Source of the DNA: Morinoia aosen | Taxonomy: Eukaryota; Arthropoda; Malacostraca; Amphipoda; Talitridae | Direction: 5' to 3' | Assembly: GCA_030386875.1 (NCBI GenBank) | Contig: CM059559.1 | Coordinates: 68,586,392 to 68,650,391 of the forward strand | Length of the DNA stretch: 64,000 nucleotides | Part shown: positions 45,913 to 56,599 of the stretch, in pieces | Layout: every line of letters begins with the position of its first letter | How positions within the stretch are numbered: position 1 is the first letter of the stretch | The notes under the pieces: model-generated | The model's database searches: none | Told to the model about the DNA's origin: nothing | What the model saw: the letters and a program-made list of their open reading frames with translations, nothing else | Made by a program: the position numbers and the translations under genes

Positions 45913-46146
45913 TAGCGACTCCAACCACGATTCTACCACATCCGAATGAACGACTCCGACTCCGACTCCGACTCCACCACATTCGGAAAAGCGACTCCGA
46001 CTCCGACTCCGACTCCATCACACTGCAGAGTAGCGACTCCGACTCCGACTCCGACTCCACCACACTTTAGAGAAGCGACTCCGACTCCGACTCCGACTCC
46101 ACCCTAAAACATCCGACTCCGGCGACTCCGACTCCCGACTCCGACT
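45913..46146. repeat. Subterminal array of ~36-bp units with GACTCC triplets, right end
   Basis: Units of three or four GACTCC hexamers plus an 18-bp spacer (for example ACCACACTTTAGAGAAGC). The array has the same strand orientation as the left one, although the terminal repeats are inverted. Confidence 0.95.
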
Positions 46147-46599
46147 CCGACTCCGCAACCCTGATCAAAACAATGTCAAATTTAAAAAAAAATTCTCTAA
46201 CTCTGTGGTCTATAAAAAGCAACATTCCAATGCACAAACATGTTCAGGCTAAAATTATACAGAAAATTTTTTTCAGTCATATTGATAAAATGCAAATCTA
46301 ATACCCAAAGCTAAATCAGACAAAGTATTGTTGGAAATGACAGCACAAGAAAATGACCTGAAACTTAATTTGTACCACAGCAATATTTACTACTATTATA
46401 ATATTGGATAACAGTATCAACATATTTTTAGTATTAACTAGTTTCACTTAAAAAATATCAAGTATATTTTAAAACAGATCAAAGTGAATTTAGAAAAGCT
46501 AACATTTCTATAATTGTTTACCTTTATTTTCCTATAGCTATGTACTTCACCTGTTATAAATTAAAGTTGACCTTTCTTATATCAAAATAGGGTGCTTTA

Positions 46600-47680
46600 A
46601 ATTGAAGTTGAGGTTTTTTAAATTGAACTTCAGCGTTTTTAAATAGATCTTGATGTTTTTTTAAAATTGAACTTGACATTTTTTAAATAACCTGAGCATT
46701 CTTAAATCAAACATGAGCATTTTTAAATCAAACATGAGCATTTTTAAATTGAACTTGAGCATTTTTAAATTGAACTTGAGGTTTTTCAAATTGAACTTGA
46801 GATTTTTCAAATTGAACTTCAGGTTTTTCAAATTGAACTGGAGGTTTTTCAAATTTAACTCGAGGTTTTTCAAATTTAACTCGAGGTTTTTCAAATTTAA
46901 CTCGAGGTTTTTCAAATTTAACTCGAGGTTTTTCAAATTGAACTTGAGGTTTTTTAAATTGAACTTGAGGTTTTTAAAATTGAATTTAGGATTTTCAAAT
47001 TGAACTTAGGATTTTCAAATGGAACTTAGGGTTTTCAAATTAAACTTTGGGTTTTCAAATTGAACGTTAGGTTTTTGAAATTAAATGTGACCTAGTTATA
47101 AAGCCTGAGCTTTTTTAAATGAGACCCGAACTTTTTTAAATGAGACCCGAGCTTTTCTAGATGAGACCCGAGCTTTTCTAGATGAGACCCGAGCTTTTCT
47201 AGATGAGACCCGAGCTTTTCTAGATGAGACCCGAGCTTTTCTAGATGAGTCCCGAGCTTTTCTAGATGAGTCCCGAGCTTTTCTAGATGAGTCCCGAGCT
47301 TTTCTAGATGAGTCCCGAGCTTTTCTAGATGAGACCCGAACTTTTCTAGATGAGACCCGAGCTTTTCTAGATGAGACCCGAGCTTTTCTAGATGAGACCC
47401 GAGCTTTTCTAGATGAGACTCGAGCTTTTCTAGATGAGACCCGAGCTTTTCTAGATGAGACCCGAGCTTTTCTAGATGAGACCCGAGCTTTTCTAGATGA
47501 GACCCGAGCTTTTCTAGATGAGACCCGAGCTTTTCTAGATGAGACCCGAGCTTTTCTAGATGAGACTCGACCTTTTTCTAAATGAGACCCGACCTTTTTT
47601 TGAATGAGACCCTGAGGTTTTTAAATGAGACCCCGAGCTACTTGAAATGAGACCCGAGCTTCTTGAAATGGAAATTGAGT
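46600..47680. repeat. Two adjoining 21-bp minisatellites
   Basis: 46600-47090 carries about 22 units of the type AGGTTTTTCAAATTGAACTTG. 47105-47660 carries more than 20 units of the type AGCTTTTCTAGATGAGACCCG, several of them identical. Outer units are degenerate and central ones homogeneous, as expected from unequal exchange. The arrays produce false ORFs such as 46661-46936 and 46713-47003. Confidence 0.95.
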
Positions 47681-48020
47681 TTTTAAATATGGGGTAAAAA
47701 GATGTCTCACCAGTACTTATTACTGTGGCACAAATTTTGCTTCTAATCATTTTCTAGTGTTGTCATTTTCAAAATTACCACTCTGTGTGGTATAGCTTTG
47801 GGTATTAGATTTGCATTTTATCATTGTGACTGTATTTTATATGAATTTTCAGCCTGAAGATGATGTTTGTGCATCCAAGTATTGCTGCAGAGTTAGTGAA
47901 TTTTTCAACTGGTGACAGTGGATCAATTAAAATATATAAAGTGAATTTCTTACCACTGTTCTTTCTGTGATGTTTCTGAAAGATTTGGCAATGTTGAAAA
48001 GTTGGAAAAGAAATAATTTA

Positions 48021-49936
48021 GTTTTTCACATATGCCCTGATGTACTTGGTAATGTCTGCAAACCTTGTGTTAATGATTAATCAATATCAGAATCTTACAA
48101 TAATGGAAATGAAGGGAACAGATCTTAGTTCCCTCTAATTCTTAATCACATCCTGATAAACGCTTAAACTTGTTCAGTAAATCCGTTTCATTTAACAGTC
48201 AAAATTCAATGTGACGCTCCCATTGATAACAACCCAGAGTCAATAAAACTTTAGAAAATCTGTAAGTGAAATCCATCTAGATTTGCTTGAGTCTGGAGCT
48301 AGAGACAAAAGTTCTTTTCATGCAATTCCTCCAATGAAGCCTTCGCTGATACCTCGAGTAAACTAAGACCTGTCATGATGAAATGTGAAGTATTTTATTA
48401 TTATGATTCAGTACTAATGCCTTGTGTTGATTATTGGACATTTCTTTCATTCCACAACAGGATGTCTACTAGGTAGTAAAGTAGTAAAAAGTAGAAAAAT
48501 TTGAAAAGCAGCAAAAAAAGTAGTGAAATTTGCCTTGGGGGTCTATTTTACCTGTCAGGGTTGTTGAAAATTGTGAAGTGGGATAATTCACTGAAAATGG
48601 CAAGTAAAGTAAATATGTATGTAAAGTCTGAAGATTTTTAAACATTCATTTCTCTCAGAATCAGATATTTGCTGCAGTTTATGGGAAATATTCCTGTTAG
48701 GGGATTGGACATTTCCGCAGTTTCTACTTGTTTCCAATCAGTTTATTTATTTATGCATAGGATGAGCTGTTGCTGTCATTGTTGAAAAATGTTCAAGACA
48801 GGGTCTTTGTCAAAAATTTGTTAGGGTCCATTTCAGAAGGGGTACATAAAAAATTGTGCATATTATACAATTATGCATTGGATGCTTCTTATAGTAATAA
48901 GTATTTAATTTAGTATTTTATGTATTAATCAGCTTGAATTTTTTTCATCCATGTTATTGCATTTATTACTGACTCAAACTACTCATTATAGGACGATTTC
49001 TTACATCCTGGACATTAGGACAACATTCATTATGTAAAAATTAGGAAGTCATTTTTTGCTGTTGAAGGTTGTAAAAAGTAGTAAAATTTGAAAATGAAAC
49101 ATCAGGAGACACCCTGCATAATGTTTGTTTGAATTTTTTTGATGTTTCTGTGTAAATATAAAATTTAAAATGAATTTCCTTCTAATGCGGAACATATAAC
49201 ACTGTACATTTATTACCAGAAATTACTTTCAAGGAATATTGTGTAAAATAAATTTGGAAATTCTAATTTTGTTTGTGAATAAGGATAGACATAAAAATTA
49301 AATACCGAAATGATATCAAAGATACCAGTTTCCAATTGCATTCAGTAGGCAACAAGGATAAAATCATTGAAAAATACTGTGAAAATGTAAAGTTGGTCAG
49401 TGAAAGCACACATAAAGCTTTTCATTACCAGAATGAATAATACATATTACGCTGTGATGGCTCTCTTTGCAGTACCTACCCTCAGAGGCCAGGAATTATT
49501 GCACAAAGACGGGACTGACTGGCCCATCCACCGTTTATATAGAATTTAACACTCAATGAAAACTTTCCTGCGGAGGTAAAAGAGGCATGAATCTCGATCC
49601 TACTTTGGGGACTAAATGTCCTGGTCATTCATTATTCAGTATTATTCATTCTCTTTGAAATTGGGCAGTTACCAGAATGGGGTGCGCATTTGATTTCGAT
49701 TTATTGCACACAATTACATTCTCCATTTAATTTCTAGATGACGGAGCCTCAGCGATGGGTGAGCGTCAGTCCGCACGTCACCAGCTCATCATGACGTCAT
49801 GACGGTGGTGTGGCCTTGGAAATGACCTACTCTGGGTTAGGACAAACTCATCAACGGACGGAAATCTCTTTCAAGGAGCATTCCACCTGTGAGTTGATAT
49901 AAGGTTCGTGTAAGACCACACAGTTCTTTTCGTTCA
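48021..49936. other. No gene recognised
   Basis: AT-rich. The blocks GTAGTAAAAAGTAG at 48470-48500 and GTAAAAAGTAGTAAAATTTG at 49073-49092 are direct repeats. A CAGGATGTCT start and CACCCTG end (48458, 49116) vaguely resemble hAT termini but lack a matching duplication. Confidence 0.4.
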
Positions 49937-49950
49937 TTAACTAATATCTT

Positions 49951-50299
49951 TCCCCTCTGGGGGATAAAACTATTGTATCTATGAGAATTAACACTCCCAT
50001 GGGGAAAATGTGTGAGGGCCCGAGCTGAGAATTACGAAGGCCTTTTTTTGTTGGAATAGAATGTTCTTGTTATGTTAAAGACCACCAGTTTTCGGTTCAC
50101 TACTGTCTTGTTTTTCTGCATCTACTACTGTCTTCTTCAACTTTTCTTGTTTCATGAACTTCTTTCTCAACTTACTGCTTCCAAGTCCCTTCTGCATAGA
50201 TTCCGCGTTCCTCTATCTCCTTACTAAGTGGGGCCTCCCGCCTTCCTCTCATCGAAACGCTATTTTTAGCTGCTGGGGAGTCTGAAACTAACATGTTAT
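49951..50299 (+). repeat. SINE-like family R1 copy with 14-bp target duplication
   Basis: TTAACTAATATCTT lies identically at 49937-49950 and 50300-50313. The body starts TCCCCTCTGGGGG, ATAAAACTATTGTATC and runs through GAGGGCCCGAGCTGAGAATTA to a GTTA-rich end. Non-coding. Confidence 0.85.
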
Positions 50300-50335
50300 T
50301 TAACTAATATCTTATATAGCATTCCGTTATATTAA

Positions 50336-50690
50336 TACCTCCTTCCGGGGGGATACGACTAATGAATCTTTGGAAATTAGCTCTCCCAGGGCGAAAATGT
50401 GACGGCCCAAGCTAAGAGCTAGTTAGGCCTTCTGTTTGTTGAACTATAATGCTTTTGTTATGTCAAGGACCTTTTTTTCTCTGTTCACTGCTGTCCTGTT
50501 TTTCAGCACCTACTACTTTCTTCTTGAACTTCGATCTTTCTTCATGAACGTCTTACTCAACTCATTGTTTCTATGATTCTGCTGCATAGATTCCGTGTTC
50601 CCTTAGCTCCATACTAAATGGTGCCTTCCTTCTTCCTCTCTTTGGATCGCATTTATATTTCTGTATATAGGAAGGCTTAAACTAACTAAT
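50336..50690 (+). repeat. SINE-like family R1 copy
   Basis: Begins CTTCCGGGGGGATACGAC and runs in the same orientation directly after the previous copy. It carries TTTCATGAAC-type and TAAATGGTGCCTTCC blocks and ends AACTAACTAATAAT. No clear target duplication. Confidence 0.8.
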
Positions 50691-52062
50691 AATTATCTTT
50701 CGTCATATGAATGCAAATAAAGAGATTTATTGATCCAATTTTTTTGGAACAAGTACTGGCAGATCGGTTGCAACGTTTGAAAGCGTATTAGCATTGCAGT
50801 GGGCAGAATCGATAATTTGATGCTATTTTGAATAATCTGTTTTTTCGTTCAAGAATTGTTTTTTCTTCAGTATATATGAGCATAGCATGGACGTCGGTCC
50901 TCAATGTTACGTTTTAATATCAGTTTGTTTTACCCCAGAATATCATTTGATTCAAATTCAAAAGCCAAGTGGGTTTAAAGTTTTCTATAAAAATAAATTA
51001 TCAAAAACTTAACGCCCAGTTGTCCAATATATAGGTTACCGTTATCAAGTGTTGTATTCAGGGTTAGGTTAATTCACTTATTCTCTGATTGCAGCCAAAG
51101 CCAGATGTGCCAAATGTTGCGATCACAAGTAGAGCTAGCTTGGCTTGCTCCGAACAGTCATTTGGCAAATGGTAGTTTATTTTTTTTTATTTCCGCAGTT
51201 AATATTTACTAATGTATTTCAATTTATCAGATGCTTTAGCTGCAGTCGGGTATGATGCAGATAAGAAACAAGGCGTCAGCCGTCCAAGGGGTCCTGCATC
51301 GTTGCAACGATTGGGCTGGCTCAGAGACGACGGATTGAATCAGAAAAGTGGCTGGACGAAATCAGTCTACTTTCTTCTTCATCGCTTACTTGACCGCCTC
51401 TCAGTCCCCTTATTTGCTAGCTCCGTCGACATCAGGTCATGATGCTCCTCCTTTACGCTGAGTTTAGACGGAGGGTGCTTTCCTCGGGGCAACGCGAGTC
51501 AGGATCTAGCTCCTAGCGGAAAATTTAGAGTGTTTGAAGTACGGTTTTGCTATAATTTACCTACTCTCATATTTTAGGCGCAATTATTTATAATTATAGA
51601 AAAAAGTGTCGAACTAATATATTAATTTCTAATGGTCAAGTACAGCACATGAAACGTTTTTTTCGGCGACACATCATTTCATGTCAGCGGCAGCCAGTCA
51701 TGGGTTGGTTGCGGTGAGTAGCGTGTGTTAATTAAAAAGTGTGGCGTAATTACTTATGCTTAAGCAGTACACGCAATACTTTTGATAAAGTTAAGTCTCT
51801 TCCTGAATTAAGAGGCTGGCTACTGCCTTATCATGCTGACGAAAGACATGTTGAGACTATTGTAAATGTACCATAAACTCAAAATTGTGAGCCCTAAAAA
51901 AACATGATGTGAGCCAAAAACATAAACAATTTTTCACATGTTGCCGGGAGTGTTCGTCAGTCAACCAAAAATTACAGCTTTTGATAGAGACGCAACAGAG
52001 TGCAGCAGAGGATAAATTATGTTTACGTATCGCAGAATATAGTTCCTTTGCAACTCCTGGCC
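50691..52062. other. No gene recognised
   Basis: The 76-codon frame at 51212-51442 follows a T-rich, CAG-ending acceptor-like stretch (51181-51200) but has no known domain. The remainder is AT-rich. Confidence 0.4.
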
Positions 52063-52077
52063 ATCTTTCGTGTGTGT

Positions 52078-52429
52078 CCCCCTCAGGGGATACAATTATT
52101 GTATCCATGGGAACTAGCGCTCCCAGGGGGACAATGTGAGGGCCGGAGCTGAGAGTTAGGTAGGCCTTCTATTTGTTGAAATAAAATGTTTTTGTTAAGT
52201 TAAGGGCCACCTTTTTTAGGTTCACTGCTGTCCTGTTTTTCATCATCTACTACTGTCTTCAACTTTGATCTTGTTTCATAATCTTCCTTCCCAACTTACT
52301 GTTTCTATGCCTTTCTGCGGAGATCCCGCGTTTCCTCAACTCCATACTAAATGGTGCCTTCCTCCTTTCTTTCTTTGGATCGCATTTGTTGCTGGGTAGA
52401 GAGGCTAAAACTAACGACTAATCTAACTA
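52078..52429 (+). repeat. SINE-like family R1 copy with 15-bp target duplication
   Basis: ATCTTTCGTGTGTGT is exact at 52063-52077 and 52430-52444. The first 60 bases can form three successive hairpins: CCCCTCAGGGG, GGATACAATTATTGTATCC and GGGAACTAGCGCTCCC. The element is 352 bp with a CTAACTAATCTAACTA tail. This is the best reference copy of the family. Confidence 0.9.
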
Positions 52430-52444
52430 ATCTTTCGTGTGTGT

Positions 52445-53229
52445 TGCAGTTCATTTACTGACTGTAAAACGGCACAGGGTATCAGACTTCATTTCACGAA
52501 GTCCATTGAAAGTCATGTGAATGTTCTTGCACTTTATTTTGTCAGTCGACTGTGTGCTGATATATCTCAGAAAAGTTAAACATACTAATTGCTGAAAGCA
52601 CTGATAAATCAGATAATAAGTTACTTGGTGAGACATTTTAGCAAATCATTGGGAAAAGATGTTTCGACACAACTCTGTCCGATGCCTATGCCACTCAATT
52701 CAATAGTCAGTATCTAATGCTTGAGCAAAAGCCCCGCTCAGAAATGTTGATTTTATTGTTAAAGAAACCTTTAATTGATTCCCTCAATCAGCTAAAAAGC
52801 AAGCGCCTTATTCTGCCATAACTACAATGGAGAAAAATAAAAAACATTGAAGTAGCATGAAACAAACTGAGCTTGTTCTTTAGGTAGAAGTAACTGAATC
52901 CAAAAATGCAGCAGGCAACAATTCATTCAATCACGTTTCTTCCAAGGTGATGAATTGATTAGCATTGCCACCCTCAAACGCCGATGAAGGAACACTTTTT
53001 TGTTCAATCATATTAGTCCATGTTTGCAAGTCACTTTATAAAATGTTTAACGTGCTATGCTGACTCATTATTTGTTGTAATTTACTGTCTAAACAAAATA
53101 TATCATTCAACAATTAGCTAGCGGATTTGTTAGAAATCTATCTCCTTGCTGCACTATAGAGTTGACAACACTGCGACTCATTTTGTTGTTCATTTGTTTA
53201 TGATGTGAATGTCTTGTAAATTAAAAATC
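52445..53229. other. No gene recognised
   Basis: AT-rich, no repeats or convincing frames. Confidence 0.5.
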
Positions 53230-53237
53230 CTATAGAG

Positions 53238-53427
53238 CAGTGGTTCTTAACCCCTGGGTCGCGACCCAAAGTTGGGTCGCTAAGCCATTTCATTGGGTCG
53301 TTAAGGCTTTGTGTAACCTATTTGTGTTAACCTAGAAGTAACCTGTTTCGAAAGAATAGTAATTTTATGGAAAAAAATTCTATTTGGGCAGATTTTGGGT
53401 CACAGCCAAAAAGTTTAAGAACCACTG
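53238..53427. mobile_element. hAT MITE, 190 bp
   Basis: Ends CAGTGGTTCTTAACC and, in complement, CAGTGGTTCTTAAAC, flanked by exact 8-bp CTATAGAG duplications at 53230-53237 and 53428-53435. The internal GGGTCGCGACCC palindrome and GTTGGGTCGC are typical of this widespread animal hAT MITE type. Non-coding. Confidence 0.95.
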
Positions 53428-53435
53428 CTATAGAG

Positions 53436-54309
53436 TACGAACGTCGGAGTCGCATAGAAGTGGGAGGTGGAGGGTAACTTTTTCTGAAGAGGTATAGCTG
53501 TGGAGGATAATTCCGCCCTCTGCTACTTGCGACTCGATAGCATTAGTGCGGGCCCTGTCGTCTCATCCCATTTAAAGGACTAAGATGTGTAGTGGTTGAG
53601 AGGGCTGATCATAGTAGATATTTGATGTCTAAGAATGGAAGTGTGCAAATTTAATTTAAAATTGGTAACATTTTCTTAGTAATCGGTTGCTTGACGAGTC
53701 CTTTTGTGGTGGTGGTTAATTTTAAATGAAAGTCATTACGTAGTGTTTGCAGTGGTGAATCTTACAAAAAACCTGTGATGGAATTCTTTGCGTGCCGTAG
53801 TTATTTTTTGTAAGAATTTATTTTAATCGTCAAATGACGGCTGTTGAAAATGAAATAAATATATTTGTTGAACATCGGTAATGTTTTAAAACCTATTTAT
53901 ATATCAGTGGCTAATTTGAAATGACTATATTGTACTGTGAGACTCACCGTAATTATCTCGTGTTCTACGATGAAGAAGACAATTTGAGCCCTCTTACTTT
54001 AGCATTCATCTGCATCGCAGCTATTTTTTTCTAATAATGCATTGTTACTTGTTACAATAGGCCTCACCCTGTGACACTAATCTGTTCAATTATCGCAATT
54101 TGCAAGAAACTTGCCGAAATATATAGATAGTATTAAACATATTTGTTGAATTAAAATAAGTAATCTGTGTAATTTTTGTGAAGTCTTCAAATTCACGGTA
54201 ATTGGACAGATGCATTTCACGAGGTGTGGCTTATTGTTTTTGGGAGCAATTCGCCATTTTTGGGACAAATCGTTGCACTGCTCATGAATCTCCTGGAATA
54301 TAGTGGTTA
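53436..54309. other. No gene recognised
   Basis: AT-rich spacer; minus-strand frame 54086-54319 unrecognised. Confidence 0.5.
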
Positions 54310-54600
54310 GAGTAGCCATTTATAACGTTAAATCAACGGTAATTATCGTAAGTTTTGAACGAAGACCGACTATAATATAGGTTTAACTGCCGGTAATTGA
54401 CTGGTTAATATCGTCGGTCTTCGTCCAAAATTCACGATCAAAACCGGTAATTAATCGTAAATCGGACGATAATAGGGGACATTCGCGACACTAATTCTGA
54501 CGATATATCGTCGGTTTATAGGATGAAGAAGATGATAATTACTGGTAAATTCGGACGCAAATTTTCGTCGGTCAGACGAAAAATTTCTGACTGGGGTAAA
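54310..54600. repeat. CGGTAAT-rich repeat, copy 2
   Basis: Repeats CGGTAATTA, CGTCGGT and ACCGGTAATTA words in both orientations, with GACCGACTAT and ATCGTCGGTC-like pairs. Similar to 37025-37210 and able to fold extensively. Confidence 0.5.
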
Positions 54601-55185
54601 GTGATTTCCCAATGTTTGGCGTAAACATTTTATACTGGAGGTGTCTTTTCTCACTAATGCATATCTTGCATATAATTTGATTGATTTCACAAAAAGTTAT
54701 TGACATGCTTGAATGCGGCGAGTTAGATGTTTGACTACGCATAGATGCTAGCTTATCCTTATCAGGGTTTAACTTTTTACGGGTGGCTCTTTTCGTTTCA
54801 GGTGCTTTTATTCATTTTTAAAACATTCGCCTCCAGCGACGTTACTGTACTGAATAACATACAAATATCCCAAAATCCACAACGATTAGAGATTCCTTGG
54901 AGACAGAGCTCGCCTGGAAACAGGGTGCAGCCAAATTTCAATTTTTCACTCATTCTCTGTCTCTAATGGGAGCCTCAAAATTTTTTTAGAAGTTTGTATT
55001 TTGAATGGATCTACCCGATTAGACTTCTCCATTGCAATTGCATATTGTTACGGCAATCACCTTTTCATTAGTGACTCTGAACAATAAAGTTCACATCCAA
55101 TAAAATCCTCGTCTCCAAGTAAATGGAGCTTCAAAATTACCATAGCTGTTGTTTAAAAAAGTCTGATCAAATAACTGAGCACGTG
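54601..55185. other. No gene recognised
   Basis: Host flank of the BEL/Pao element; short unrecognised frame 54745-54966. Confidence 0.5.
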
Positions 55186-55716
55186 ACACGCAGCGTCACT
55201 CGTCACTGAAACAGTTTCTTCGTCATAGTGACGTATTTACTTCAACTCGCTCTTTATCACCCTATTTTTACTCCTAAACCTTCTTTTACAGTATAACTGC
55301 ACTTCACTGTCTAAGCACCTTCCTTTGTTCCTGCAACTTCGTTCTTTTGTCCCGCAGCGCAAGCATTTTGAACCGAACGTCGAACGTTAAGCGGGTAATT
55401 AAGAGGGCAAACTAGGCAAATTAATTATTTCAATTTCTCTCTTTCTCCTCTTGCAGTAAACCTTGCACCTCTCTCCAACCTTTGCTCGGACCAGAGTCAG
55501 GACTCCAGGAAGACCTCTTTCCAACCCTTGCTGGCCGAAGGACACAAGAGCGCTAATCTTCGAATTAGCGCATCAATCTGCGCAACCTTAAAGCCTACTC
55601 TCACTGGAGAGTTGTATCGTGCCTGTGCACGATTTTCTTAGCCTTCGTTCATGTTTATTTGTTTGCCTAGCGCAATAAAATTAAAGAACTTAAACCTGCC
55701 GTGTGTGGTATTCACA
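55186..55716 (+). repeat. BEL/Pao 5' LTR
   Basis: Matches 63045-63624. The outer start is uncertain by about 40 bp. Downstream parts contain three predicted hairpins (GCGCTAAT with ATTAGCGC around a CTTCGA loop; ACTCTC/GAGAGT; TCGTGC/GCACGA) and AATAAA near 55673, consistent with an R region and poly(A) signal. It ends in TTCACA. Confidence 0.85.
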
Positions 55717-56089
55717 CACTATAATACTAAGGAATCCTTCTTTTCTCCGTCAGGTTCTGAGATGCAGCCTGCGTTGCTGTCTCCTTATTTCTGTTGACTA
55801 ATCTAAATCTCTAACAGAACGCGGGAGGTACCATTGTGCAACGCAGAGCTGTTTATAAGAGCAAAATAACTCTTGCTCTTCGCTAAGCAGAAGATGCTCG
55901 CATGGCAGGGTCCCCCACCAACGTCGGGGCGTTCGGCGAGGAGATTCGGCGCAACTCAGACCAGGTGAGAGAGCGTATGACGAGAGTATCATCAGCCAAC
56001 TCTTGGAAAGTAAAAAGGACGATGACACTCTTAACCAAGAAGTAGACGCACAGTGTACTTATACCTCTGACACTGAAATTAGGTTGAAG
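55717..56089 (+). other. BEL/Pao 5' leader
   Basis: Untranslated leader and probable start of gag, broken by stops. No primer-binding site complementary to a tRNA could be assigned by eye. Confidence 0.5.
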
Positions 56090-56580
56090 CATTTGCTCCA
56101 GCCTATTGAGGTCAAAAAACTGATGATATTCCTGCTTTTAGAGATTTGAAGCTCCCTAATCTTAAATGTACTATGTTTAGCGGTGAGGGAGAAGCTCATC
56201 TGAAATACGCAACCTTTTTGTCTCAATTCAATGACATCATTGGCCACAGAGAGTCTCTCTCAGATTCTGCTAAATTAACTTACCTGAAAAGCTACTTGAG
56301 CGGCTATGCTCTCAAGCAGGTTGAACATTTGAGCATCAATGACAGTAACTACCAAATAGCCCTTTCTTTGCTTTAAGGACTAGTTCCTAAAAGAAGATGC
56401 CATTGTTAACAGTTTGTGCAAAAAAGTTATTAGACTTAAATTGCAAATTTGACTCCTGTACTGAAACTAAAATATTCGTCTCCGAGGTGCGTAGCATTGT
56501 GGGCGATTGAACAACTTCGCTTGTGACGTCCTAGGCGAGCAAGCTGCCTCCGTTGATGTGAGTCACTTTGTTTTCTCTAA
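56090..56580 (+). pseudogene. gag: BEL/Pao gag, N-terminal part
   Basis: The frame at 56146-56376 reads LPNLKCTMFSGEGEAHLKYA, then SDSAKLTYLKSYLSGYA and NDSNYQIALSLL, the usual DUF1759 layout of BEL/Pao capsid proteins (a tryptophan-type position has changed). A TAA after the SLL ends the frame, and the following region is frameshifted. Upstream residues in another frame (LQPIEVKK) suggest a further shift near 56125. Confidence 0.8.
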
Positions 56581-56599
56581 GTTGCCTGTGCCTTTTAAG

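Larger units (their letters stand above)
39156..46163. mobile_element. hAT-like DNA element, 7,008 bp
   Basis: Perfect 17-bp terminal inverted repeats, CAGGGTTGCGGAGTCGG at 39156-39172 and its complement at 46147-46163, are flanked by exact 8-bp duplications ATCAAAAC (39148-39155 and 46164-46171). The CAG start and the 8-bp duplication are the hAT signature. Subterminal arrays of GACTCC units lie at both ends. No hAT transposase is recognisable. The interior holds a LINE fragment, a palindromic mariner-like MITE, a mariner remnant and two R3 copies, so much of the length is secondary insertion. Confidence 0.85.
39040..48020. mobile_element. Fold-back element with minisatellite core, split by a hAT-like insertion
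   Basis: The left arm is 39040-39155 joined to 46172-46400; the right arm is about 47685-48020. Read in reverse complement, the right arm aligns across the join with nearly equal spacing (TTTTCAAC... to TAACTCTG about 114 vs 111 bp). It then continues through CAATGCACAAACAT-type, TTCAGGCT and the 20-base block starting GATAAAATGCAAATC. The core between the arms is the 21-bp minisatellite. Without the insertion the element would be about 2 kb. Superfamily unknown. Confidence 0.6.

Noticed and set aside
46661-47003. Asn-Leu-Glu and Phe-Lys repeat proteins on both strands
   Set aside because: Products of a 21-bp minisatellite, open in all frames; no start context or conservation.
48458-49116. 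Possible hAT element with CAGGATGTCT / CACCCTG ends
   Set aside because: Terminal match is only partial and the flanking 8-mers do not agree; the internal similarity is direct, not inverted.
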